DNA of 64,000 bases from positions 620,001-684,000 of the forward strand of contig JAYXKI010000015.1 of assembly GCA_037892935.1 (NCBI GenBank), given 5' to 3'. Each line of letters starts with the position of its first letter. Position 1 is the first letter of the stretch. The notes beneath the pieces were generated by a model that was not told the origin of the DNA, did not search any database, and was given only the letters and a program-made list of their open reading frames with translations. Below, piece after piece: positions 1-10,446 of the stretch. The DNA comes from Phlebopus portentosus (lineage: Eukaryota > Basidiomycota > Agaricomycetes > Boletales > Boletinellaceae). The translations under genes and the position numbers were made by a program.

Positions 1-1834
1 AGCACGTTTGATTACGCTTGAGTCTTCAGGTGTTCAATCGGATCAACGAGCTGGATGATGGCGCATGTATTGCAGAAGTGCAGAATACCTCTGATATATA
101 GAATCTAGGCATCCCGAGTAGTCGAAAGAAGTATTGTTTCCCCGAAAGCCAAATCGCAGGAACGTCCGTGACTCATTTAGCGCATTCATGTATACCCATA
201 GCCGGATTCCGAAAGCAATAAACTTAAGAGAAGGCTATAATCGTCTCCATCGGAAATTTGAGAAGCATCTGAGAACGAGAGAAACGAACAAATAAGGACA
301 CGAAGATCACAAAAGATGCATGTACTAGTATCATCGTACGTTCTCTTGAAAACTCCTCCAGTTCGTGAGGAATGTATCCGAAAGTCTCTATACAGTCACC
401 ATGTGATTCGAATGCACCGAGATGAGTTCCGTATGAGAATGCAGATGTGCAGAGAGAAGATCCGCGATCGACGTCAAAGTAGATATTCCAAGTGAGAACG
501 ATATTGACACGGATAAAGCTGCTTGTGCCACGGAATCAGTCGCATGACTGCCAAGAACAATGCATTTCGTAGAACTCAGCACTACATCGCATTCGCAGTA
601 GCAAAATCTGGACGGGAGAGAGGTGGCTGCAGTCTGCTGTGGTTCATCATAGGCCGGGATCATCGTAGGTTGTGAAGAATACGTCCCGTCTGAGGTCCTG
701 ATATAAGATGTAGCGTATCTCTTATGCATAAAGCATGAGAAATAAATCAACCTTGAAGACTTACGTTGGCTTATTTTGGCCTGCTTCAGTAGGATCGAAA
801 GCCTCGCACATCGACATCCCACCAGACGCACGGATGGAAAGCGATCGCACAGTAGAATGTCATTCGATGCATAGAAGACTCGCTCTAACGGTTGATTTTC
901 ATTTCCCAGAGGCGAAAAGTATTGAGATGGTGGACGAACACGTTCAAGATTCAATAAAACAAGAAATTATGAACTTGAGGGCTGAGCCTGGTCGTGGGAG
1001 AACATCACGTAAATTTTCTCTGCCGTCGCGTCGCATTTACTGTAAGTGAAACCTACCATTGCCTGTGATATTCGTTTATTCGTTTGCTCTTTGCATAGAA
1101 ATGCGACGTTTCTTAACGAATATGCTCTCCTCACCAATAAGAAAAGGTGTCGAGCCTTATTCGGTCGCAGCAGATCACCTTTGCCGAAGTTCTTCCGCGC
1201 GGCTCGAAGCGGAAAAAAAAGGTGCTCAAACGCACATCCAAGACTGCCAGGTGTCTGCTCGTAAAACTGTATGTTTGTCATTCTCTGGTGATAATCTGCT
1301 GCCTCAGTCCTATGGTAAAGCGCGTCCAAGAATTCCAGACTCTTTTCTCAATCTCGCCTGTCCTCCTTCAGGCGGAACGCCCTCTGAAACTGTTGACTGT
1401 GCGTTCATCACCGTTCGGCGTTCGACAGCTTATAAGGGACAAGGTCTTCATTAGGCAATAAAGTGGCTCAAAGGACTAGCTCCGTGCATCTGGTCCTCAG
1501 TGGACTTGCAAATCTTGTGAAACCAGTGGTATCTCTATTTCTTTTGCTTCCATAAGCTTTGCGCCTGGGTCTGGCTTAGGTTCTTGCAACTTTCTTAGGT
1601 CCTTCACTGGACAATAATTTTCTGCGTCTTCCTCTTAATCAAGGCTGAGCAAAGCTATGGGCGAGTATCATCTGTTTCTCTATCCATCACAGAGTAGTTT
1701 ATGACCTTCATTTGATTGCGCTCGTTAGACAGGCAAGAGTGATAAGCAGCTATTTGAAAGTGCAGTGATACTACGATGACCGCGTGCATTGCAGACAGCT
1801 CCTCCGTTAAGAAAAGGTGAGAACCTGTCCAATC
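1..1834. other. No supported gene
   Basis: Several short open frames exist on both strands (for example minus 388-954 and 967-1329), but none shows a recognisable domain, a convincing splice pattern joining neighbouring frames, or homology to other genes here. I see no tRNA or clear transposon. A gene fragment cannot be excluded. Confidence 0.4.
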
Positions 1835-1879
1835 TTACTCTATATGAGCTATCGCGTATTGATGGCAATGCAATAGAGA

Positions 1880-2035
1880 TGAGTGAGGCGCGTCAAGGTT
1901 CATTCGAGCCGTAGAGAGGCGCGCGTCCCAACTACTTGAAGCCCTTTTACATGGCCACCAGCTCCTCGCGTCTTTCTTACAAACTACAATCCACCTGTCT
2001 GTGAAACGGACCTTCATCTTTGTTAATGCGAAATG
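1880..2035 (+). repeat. Decayed copy of the 5' flank of the downstream C2H2 gene
   Basis: This stretch aligns by eye with 2345-2525, the promoter and start region of the zinc-finger gene. Shared blocks include TTCATTCGAGCC (about 1900 and 2351) and a run around ACTACAATCCACCTGTCTG (about 1983) against ACTATAATCCATCTGTGCG (about 2450). The similarity runs up to an ATGGAGA at the position of the paralogue's start codon and then stops. It therefore looks like a truncated tandem duplicate of promoter plus start. Identity was not computed. Confidence 0.5.
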
Positions 2036-2399
2036 GAGAGCTATTTTTCCTCCTCTCGCATTTGCCTCTCTTTTTTATACGCAGCTACAAGGTTTCTTAT
2101 TCTTATCCCCTTGTTGCTACTTGTTTTCCTTTGTAATTCCTGCTTAACCGGTAGTCTTCGTGGACAATCATAAAGAAACAAATCAAGCTCAAGAAAGTGC
2201 TTGCGCAGAACATCCAAGCGTAAATAGCACTTTTATAGACCGCAATGATAATGTAAAAGTTGTCATGCAATCACAAGGAGATTCCTATCTATGAAATGGA
2301 ACTTGAGAGCTCGTTTTATTCTGCTCTACACGACCTGTTGGACCTTGAGCTTCATTCGAGCCACAGAGACGCGTGTGTCACATGGCACGCGTAACACAC

Positions 2400-2408
2400 T
2401 ATTTAATA
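2400..2408 (+). promoter_or_regulatory. Probable TATA box of the C2H2 gene
   Basis: TATTTAATA lies about 110 bp upstream of the preferred ATG. The paralogous gene on the minus strand has TATTTAAA about 85 bp upstream of its ATG (42143-42150), so the element appears conserved between the two copies. Confidence 0.4.
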
Positions 2409-2518
2409 CCTTTTTCACTTGGCCTTTGACGCTTCGATTCTCTTTACCAACTATAATCCATCTGTGCGCGAAAGCGACCGTCAGCTTGTCTACGATGCCA
2501 CTCCGTTACCAATCTGAC

Positions 2519-4081
2519 ATGGAGAACGTCGACGTCGACGCAGCGATAAAAGTCGTGAATGACATTCTGAATCGTATAGCCGCAAACCCAACGCTGGAGT
2601 TCGGGCCAGAGGGGATGCCTGAAGACGTTCGGATACTGCTGATGACGGTGAGCGGACTCCTCTCGCTGAAGGGAAAGAACTAAAGCAAAGTCTAGCCCGA
2701 AGAACTTCCCACCGCACCGATGGGAAATCCGATCACCACAACAGCCAATATTCCTGCATCAACACAGGATATCCCTTCAATTGTCTCGAACCATGCAGTT
2801 GAGCAAGGCCATAAACCCAGCACATCCATCGATTCACCTCCAGAAAGTTGGAATGAGTCGCAAGCAGAGGAAGGTAACGTGGGCCAGCACCCAATGGACC
2901 ACTATTGTGACGAGACATCAATGCACACAGGCAATGAAAGTACTACTGGTAAGTAAAATCCATACCTGCAGTCTAATGGATCTCAGACTGATCAGCCGTA
3001 TCAATCCAGGCAACGAAGAACAAAGAACAGACCAGTCTCCTTTATACCACGGACCCACCGGTGCTGACTATGTGGCTTGGACCGGTCAAAGACCAGCCAC
3101 CTTGTCTAATTCCTACCAAGACTCTCCATATGAAGGCACCAATGAATCCGTCACGAGTTACGGAAAATATATGAAAGACATGACCTATTTGTCATCGCAC
3201 GGCGGCGAAGACTTCAATCGGCGTTTCTATGCCATAGCTCCTGACTGCGCCTTGCCTGCAGCTCCAGACGTGATGTTGATGCAACAGTCTGTCTGTGAAC
3301 GCCCGCAGGGTATCCCAATCGCGGTATCTAATCGCATGCGTGTAGGGAAAAGTAGGGACACGACTGGAGGCTCAGGACTACCATACCGCTCATCATTAAA
3401 TTCCGGCGATGACAAAGACAGCAACCCTGGATTGCTTGTGCCTTCAAGCTCGGCGCCTTCGTGGCCAAATGCAACGATATCTTTATGCGGGAGCCTTCAG
3501 CACGATGGGGGATACAATAATACTGCCTGGGACAACAGGGCCCAAGTGCGAACAATCGGTATGTCCTCCGGCCCCTTGTTGTCTCGTTTTCCAATAAGCT
3601 CATGGCTCGTTTGGAAGGTCCCTCAACAAGCGTACGCGATAGGGCTTTCCTCGCTCCTTCTGGAGATTCGTCGCTCATCTCATTGTCATCACCGACTTAT
3701 TATCCTCCATCTTCTCTGTCATCCGTTCACATCTCGTCCACGCGTGTACCCTTCGGAACTGCTCACCATGTTAATGTTCAACTGGCACATGGGCCTCAAG
3801 AGAGCCAGATAGGACCGAAGAGGAGGAGCAAGAAAGAACGGAAAACAAAGGCGGGGAATGCCTTCGGCTCGGGCACCGGCATTCGATGCAGGCTCCCGAA
3901 CTGCAATGTTCCGGACTACGAGTTCGCCTCGAGAAAGGAACTAGAGAGGCATCAGGGTTCTGCTGCCGTGCATTGTGGCACCAGAGCACGGTGCCCGAAG
4001 TGCGAGAAGGCATACAGCCGCGAGGATGTTGTACTGAGGCACATTAAGAGATCCCACCCATCTATCGATGTTGGAGCGTGA
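2519..4081 (+). CDS. C2H2 zinc-finger protein, copy 1
   Basis: Probable nuclear DNA-binding regulator of about 464 residues. Four exons are inferred, with introns 2648-2695, 2949-3009 and 3559-3617, giving one open frame. The C-terminus carries two zinc fingers: an atypical first finger with C-x4-C spacing (CRLPNC) and a second one (CPKCEKAYSREDVVLRHIKR). A basic RRSKKERKTK stretch just before them could be a nuclear localisation signal. The N-terminal ~43 residues form a predicted helical segment shared with the paralogue at 40507-42060, and both first exons are 129 nt. The middle is Ser/Pro-rich and low in conservation. An in-frame ATG at 2495 would add eight residues; 2519 is chosen because it aligns with the paralogue start. 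Target genes are unknown. Confidence 0.8.
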
Positions 4082-4679
4082 TGATTATTCACCGTGCCTA
4101 TGTATTTCTGTGTTGCCTGGACTGTCGAATTATTCAGCGTCATATAATTTCAATACCTCTATCTTTTCCTTTTTCTCGATCGCTCTGGAATTGTCCTCTG
4201 AGATGAACAATAGTGCCGTCGTTATGTATACCTGATCTTTACGGCTTATGCCTGCAGTATCTGTGTATCCATATTAGTCAGTAACTCATGTTATCATTAA
4301 AGAGGAACAGAATTACGAGACGCGCGTGCCCATTGTCGACCTCTATGAACTCGAAAGATGATCCTGATCAGAAACGACGTCTGAAAGGGCATTTGTTTAT
4401 GCAATGGTCGAAATTCTGCAGGTGGGCAGAGACTAGCGACCTTGTCCAAATAGTCTGTCGACGTAAGTAGGCACATGCGGGATTGCTACTTTCAGGCGAG
4501 ACGAGGGACAAATTGCACCGTGGAATAAAATTATATAATTTTGAGGCAGAAATGGTATATGATTCTCACGGAGGAGAAATCATTTTTTCCTTTCTCTCGG
4601 AGTATTTGTTTGGAGGCCCTCGGCTAGGCTGGACATTTCTCTCTTTCCAATTTGAAGCTGCGCAAAGCACCCAAGATAG

Positions 4680-5757
4680 CTAAGTAGAGCCAAATGAAAT
4701 GAATGGAAATGCGTTCAACGAGTGGCGAGGAATATGGTATTCCGGAGAAAGACGGACGCTGGTGATGATGGTGAGTGGACTCTGTCGGTATATGAATCAA
4801 GCCAATTCACAATTTACTGTCCGGTCAGCGCACCGTACGATAAACGACTCACTAGTCGAGTCGGCCAATGAGCCCGTTGCTGTTCCGTAATATTTTACAA
4901 GCTACTTACCACGAGGACGCCTTGATAGCCATCAGGCTTGACCCATTTCCACTAATATGGCCCTCCGCGTCAACTGTAACTTACCAATGCATGGTTATGG
5001 TTCTGTCGAGCTATATTTCGACTGCGTTGCATTCCGGTCCCATGACGCCATAAAGACAAAAGAAAGTGGCCATACCCGACGGACGGGACCGAGGAATCTG
5101 CTCCGGATTCGATCAGGAGGCAAATATGTCGATCGCGCACCGAAAGGGTGCAAAATGGATGTAGAGGACAAAGAACCTAAAGAAAGACCACCAGCCAAAC
5201 GCACGCTGGTTGACTACAGTCATCTCATCCGTAAGCACAGGGACGTTGATCCTGTAGGGATACAGATGATGCTCAAGGTACGCGCCTGTGACACCTTCTG
5301 CATGGAGGCCATGGAACGTATCAATGTTTACGTTGAAAGGGCGGGATGGGGCTTGGAAGAAGGAAGGCTGACTAAGGTCTGGCGAACTCGCCTCTTAAGT
5401 ACATCGAAGACCAGAGCCACCGTGTCTAGTGATGCATGCAGCCACGTGGTTTGGACAGGGACAAAGACCGACGGCCCTGATAACATGTCGAGGAGGCGAA
5501 CGGCTATGGATCGTTTTAGCATATCATCCCGACAGTCTCAAGGAAGTTGGGACATCCAAGTACTGATTGAGGAAAGCCAGGAAACGATTTGCACCAAAGA
5601 AACCACTATATTCCAGGTACTGGTCTGCAGGACCAGTTGCAATTCTGCCAGATCAGAATGCGTTTCCTTTCGCATACTCACTTCTACAGAAGATTCTGTG
5701 TCGATTGACTTCTTTGCTGTAACATGTTATCATTCCCATGTATTTCTGTCTCGCTGA
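4680..5757 (+). pseudogene. Decayed tandem copy of the C2H2 gene
   Basis: Patches align with copy 1 in the same order. The region around its first donor site (GATGATGGTGAGTGGACTC at about 4764) matches GCTGATGACGGTGAGCGGACTC at 2638. A block near 5445 matches about 3070 (GTGGTTTGGACAGGGACAAAG against GTGGCTTGGACCGGTCAAAG). Sequence near 5739 (CCATGTATTTCTGT) matches the region just after the stop of copy 1 near 4098. The zinc-finger exon is not recognisable. A 266-codon open frame (4957-5757) crosses the region but resembles no family I know and encodes no CxxC or HxxxH pair, so I read it as chance openness or a diverged remnant. Similarity was judged by eye. Confidence 0.45.
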
Positions 5758-5760
5758 CCG

Positions 5761-6180
5761 TTTTTCGCCTGTATATGTATACATGTGTTTCACCCCATGC
5801 ATGCTTATTCTCCAGTCTGAAGTGCTGATCTCGTATGTACCATCATCTTTCATGCGCATTTGATATTCCATGTGTATTCTTATTTGTTATTCGCAATCTT
5901 CACCCCACGGCCAAGAAGAATACATTCCTCTGCAAAGACGCCTACCGCTATTGCCGTCCCATTTATCATCGTGGCGTCATAAGACCGAAAGTTTGCAAAG
6001 TACAGAGCTTTTGGACTACAAAGCCACAAATAAATTGTGAACGTGTTATGCAGTTTTAAGCGGCGCTCTTGAGATGCTTAACGAATACAGGAATTTTGCT
6101 TCTGTCCTAGTCCAACCCGTAACAAAGTGCGAGACATCGAGTCGCAAGGCATTGTTATCGTCATTCACATTGCAGACTGA
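5761..6180. other. No supported gene
   Basis: About 400 bp of intergenic sequence between the decayed zinc-finger copy and the small gene near 6.3 kb. I see no open frame or repeat worth naming. Confidence 0.4.
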
Positions 6181-6188
6181 ACCCCGGG

Positions 6189-6196
6189 CATAAAAG
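6189..6196 (+). promoter_or_regulatory. Probable TATA box of the small disordered-protein gene
   Basis: CATAAAAG lies about 75 bp upstream of the first ATG (6265), a normal distance in fungi. It supports a promoter here even though the reading frame is interrupted at codon 5. Confidence 0.35.
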
Positions 6197-6264
6197 GGTG
6201 CATGACGTTACGGCTCCGTTCCGGAAACAAGTCACACATCCGTATCGTACTAGGATTCTACAGT

Positions 6265-6630
6265 ATGTCTTCTACTTGACAGGACTCAAAAGGCTCAAGA
6301 ACCATTGACAAGAGGGTGAGTACATGCTAAAAGAACGCTAGGCAACATTCACTGATCAATCAACAGTACAGTGTTTCTGAAGAGAGAAATGAGAGCGCGG
6401 GAGTGAGCCTCTTCGGGGGAACTCTTGGAAAGAGACCCCCAGAAGTCACGCATCGAAATAAAAGTGATTCAGTGTCATTCGTGGGAGGGACTTTAGGAAA
6501 AACCCCGACGCAACCCGAACGCGGAAGTACTGCGAGCTCAGCAACTCACTCTTCTAGCCGCAGCTCCCAGAGCGGTGGCCACCGCTCACGTCGTAGCGGC
6601 GACGGCAGCGGTGACAGGCAGCAGTCGTAG
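6265..6630 (+). pseudogene. Small disordered-protein gene with an in-frame TGA
   Basis: A TATA-like element, an ATG at 6265, a clean 51-bp intron (GTGAGT at 6316 to CAG at 6366) and a second exon ending at 6630 form a coherent two-exon gene of about 104 codons. The frame has a TGA at codon 5 (6277-6279), right after ATG-Ser-Ser-Thr. The product would be hydrophilic and Ser/Arg-rich, with a repeated motif (SLFGGTLGKRPP and SFVGGTLGKTPT, 22 residues apart) and a Ser/Gly/Arg tail. I do not recognise the family. Alternatives are a recently disabled gene, a sequence error, or a true start in an unseen upstream exon. It is convergent with the dioxygenase gene, whose stop lies about 300 bp away. Confidence 0.45.
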
Positions 6631-6932
6631 CAACACGGGCAGCAAGGAGCGGGGACCCGAGGGTGACGATGATAACTTGTCCTTCACTTCCCAAGTCCAC
6701 TGATCAGCTTTATATGGAAAAAAAGCCAAAGGTAGAGGTCAAGGTACAGGATTCGGCATTGCAGGATAGGCCTTGCTTGTATCCTAGAGTTGGATGAAAT
6801 CGTGAATAGAGAGTCGAATCACGCTGATTGTCGGGTTCGTTAACATGGATTGGCCCTTGAATCGTTACCGTAATATACATTGTACTAGAGAAAAAAACGC
6901 GAGCCATAGACAGGTGCATAGAGGTATATTGT

Positions 6933-9136
6933 TCAGTTCCTGGGACCAAGAGATGGAAGTCCGGCTGCCTTGAGGTCCGCGTTGATCTGCGGGATATGGT
7001 TCATAAATTGTCCCTTCAGATTATCCCACATCTTGGGTTCATGCTCTAGATGTTTCAGTGGTTAACACCACTTACAGTATGCAACTGGGTCCATAAGTGC
7101 AACATACCATGACGCTTTGGAGACTTCATAGCATAATCGGACAGGGTGAACATCATACTCGACTCGAACATAAATGCTTAAGAAGGAATGAAGTGTCGGT
7201 CAGTGGGTTGATCATCAAGCAACAGCCGTCGTACCAATAGTGTTCTCGTGGATACGCATGGGCTTCAAGTCGCTCTCAGTAGCAAGCTTGAATTCCTCAT
7301 ACGAGACGCCATGAGGACAGAATCCGGTTTCGTAAGAGCACGATCCCGGTTGGAACTCGTCTGAACGACCGCTGTAGACACCATAAATCAAGCCCATGAA
7401 CTCTGTCGAGCAGTTACGGTGGTAGTACTAAAAAAATAACATAAGAGACAGCAGCTCGGGAAAGTAAACTGGCATACCGGAGGTCTGAATGTGTGAGAAG
7501 CAACGTCCCAGCGTGGACTGAAAATAAGGAAGTCGGCAAGAGGGGTACCAACTGTCTTGGACTTAGCCGTGAGAACGCAGAAGATAGAAGGATCGATGTG
7601 ATCTTTTGAGATCGAGCCAACGTTCACGAACTTCTCCATGGCATACTTGTATGGCACATAGCTACCAAATGAGGTGCATTCGTCAGATATACGTCATAGT
7701 ATCTGTGATAGGTGCACTTACTTCCCGTGCCAAGCGACAACGTCGAATGGTGTATGCTCTTGCTTGCACACGTGAAGCTCGCCGCATACCCTGCAACGTA
7801 TTTTAGCAGTTGATTTGTATGTCACTGTAATAGGCATCATACTTGTACACAATCTCCCAAGGCGATTGATCGATGTCAAAGCTAGCGACAGGATGTTCAA
7901 AATCGCGAGCGTTAGCTAGACCATGGCCTCCCAAAGGTCCAAGCTCGGGAAGCTCGTAATGTGAGCCATAAATCTCTTGGATGTCTATGCAAACGACCGT
8001 CAGAACGGAATTAAATGATGACGAATCAAAGCTTACATCCTCGAGACGGTCCATCAGGGAAAGCAACTCGGAACCTTATACCTCGCTGGATGACGAGCAG
8101 TTCCCCCGGCCGAACCATGAGTTTACCAAACTCAGTTTGGACGTCCAGACGTCCTTGCTGAGGAAGAATCAACATGTCACCGTCGTTGTTGCAAAATGCC
8201 TTATTGCCCATCGACGTGTTCGAGGCATACATGTGAATCGCTAAGCCTTCTCGGAGCGTCGGATCACCATTACCGGCGAAGGATTTAAGCCCGTCGATGA
8301 AATCAACTTTTCCACTAGTTGGGATGTCGATAGGATGCCAGGCCTGCTGGGTCGGCGATGTATGGACACGAGGATTGCTTGGTGAAAAGTTATTCTCCAA
8401 CTGAACAAAGGACCATTAGGTGATGCGAGGTAGACTGATTGGTACTGGTGAACCATGCGCTTACATCTGGATTATCTGGAAGCCTCGTGAACCCTTGATG
8501 GGCGACTGCGGGACGGATGCGATAGAGCCATCTAATTGAAATGCGGTAAATAACATATTTTCTGAATTAAGTAAGGTTTGAAACACATACGCCGTCTGCT
8601 TCTCAGCCTTAGGCGCCACGAATGATGTAGCAGTCATCTGCAGATGGCACCCTCAGTCACGTATCGCGAACAGCAGATGGAGACATCACTCACTTGTTCC
8701 GCGTACAAATCATATTTGCATTTTTGAGGGCTGTTTTGCGCATAGGGAAGAGTTTCGGGACTAGTAGTGTTTCGTCAAGCAGTCGAAGCAAGACGAAAAT
8801 CGTGTGAATTCGTACATCGCCTCAGAAGCAAATCTGTTTCCGAAGCCAATCTGGTACGAGTAAGGGTCCTTCGGAGCTGGCTTAACTGCATAAGCGCCTG
8901 CCGCGGTAGCACCTGATGCGGGCGTATTGTTGTAGTTTCTTCTGAGGTCGAGCTGGTATAAACAACAAATAAAAATAAAAAATAAGCATCTTGTCTCTAT
9001 AAGAAGATCAACATCGTACTAGAAGAGCGCATGACGAAGCGGGGGCCACTTGCGAAGGCTTCGAAAGCAAAGGTCCCGTTCTCATATGCCGAAGCAGACG
9101 TCTTGAAGTAGGTAACAAAGAACGCGAAAGCGACAT
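6933..9136 (-). CDS. hmgA: Homogentisate 1,2-dioxygenase
   Basis: Opens the ring of homogentisate to maleylacetoacetate in phenylalanine/tyrosine breakdown, using Fe(II) and O2. About nine exons join into one frame. Family landmarks appear in order: [13 protein letters not shown] near the N-terminus, LYAEQ then [63 protein letters not shown], and a C-terminal FMFESS block. The three iron ligands of the family are present: His and Glu in YHRNCSTE, and His in FCPHG. The apparent stop near 7217 lies inside an intron; the correct joint gives TIAFMFESS and the gene ends at 6933. The first exon (9020-9136) encodes about 39 residues rich in Ser/Arg/Leu with no acid, resembling a mitochondrial presequence, although the enzyme is usually cytosolic. 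It lies upstream of nothing else on this strand until the polyketide synthase, 1.3 kb away. Confidence 0.93.
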
Positions 9137-10446
9137 CTCGATGATCGAGCAAAATGCAGGTGGAGGTGATTGCGAGAGATACGTGAGGACTCAGGACTCT
9201 TTAAGTCGACGCATGGCTGATCAATTGAACCGTCAAGAACGTAGTAACTTCGTCACATGTGAGAAGCAAGTCGAGCGGTCTGTTCGGACTGGCCGTACGG
9301 TGTTCATTCGCCAAATGAGCCCACGAGAAGATTTGGCCGAATTAGGATAGACCTATTTGATGCCAAATATGATCTACCGACGTCGTGACCACTTCCTCCA
9401 ATTCAAAGCCTTTGAGTAAGTACTTTGCTTAGTAATCCTACGTACGTGCAATGTTCCGCTGCAACCCATTAGGATCCAGGGATTTTATACGGTTCGCATA
9501 TCTAGGAAAACAACAACTGCTGGGCAGGAGCTGGCACGAGTTATCCGCATATCGTAAGGCCCCACTACCTTCGGTTCGCAACTTACATGCCACTGTCCTT
9601 TGATTAAGTTCGTTATCAACCGATAGAGCGATGCCCGGAGTACATACGACACCGACGTCGCAGACCGCCAGACTCGGATGCACGCCGTCTCAGGTCCCTA
9701 AGGAAAATGACAAACGTAGGGAGCCCTGTAATTTGATTGTCTGACGACAATACGTGTATAAGCCTAAATATTCCCAGCGGAATGTTACACTGTAGGCATA
9801 TTGATCTCTGAGGACCAAGGAGGGTAACGACTGGTGAACAAAAGTCGTATCGTATTTAAGCCTCGTTTTTCTTTATTTTACGTAACTGAAGAATTACTAA
9901 GCAATCAGAAGCAGCAAGTCTGAGAGAGTGGACACCATTCCCCTTCTACTGTCCCGAAGATTCACGCCGAATATACAGCTGGACACAATGACAACGGGAT
10001 ACGGCGTAAGAGGCAGACAGATTTCGGGTCACTGCGCCCCTTTTTGATAAAATTCACTACTAATGCGAAGTGGGTATCGTACAGTATAAAACAAGTTACA
10101 ACAATTCAACAGCATTCGATAGTCCATCCATTCCTTACGTGAAGTCAGGTCTCGCAAGGTAGAGTACAAATTAAGCGGCGTGGAGCAAATGCGAGAGCGG
10201 GAAAGGACAGACGATGAAAGGCAACAATGAAGAGCAGAGAGGAAAACATGATAATGCGCGCAGAAGTTCGCAATTAAGGGTTCGGTCAATCGCAGTCGAG
10301 AAATCGCATGTTGTACAGAACAAGGAAAATGAAAGTTCACGGCCGGTATCTCCTTCGCACAAAATTAATTAGTGGTACAATGGTAAAGTCGTCAGGGGAA
10401 GTCAAGATGGGTAGCGCAAGGGAAAGACAACGTTTCACTTCAAAAA
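9137..10446. other. Intergenic region between dioxygenase and polyketide synthase
   Basis: About 1.3 kb holding the presumed promoter of the dioxygenase and the terminator region of the synthase. Only short unrelated open frames are present. No tailoring enzyme or regulator was recognised. Confidence 0.5.

Noticed and set aside
7215..7397. Stop near 7217 as the end of the dioxygenase
   Set aside because: It falls inside an intron; splicing to the downstream exon restores the FMFESS block and the true C-terminus.
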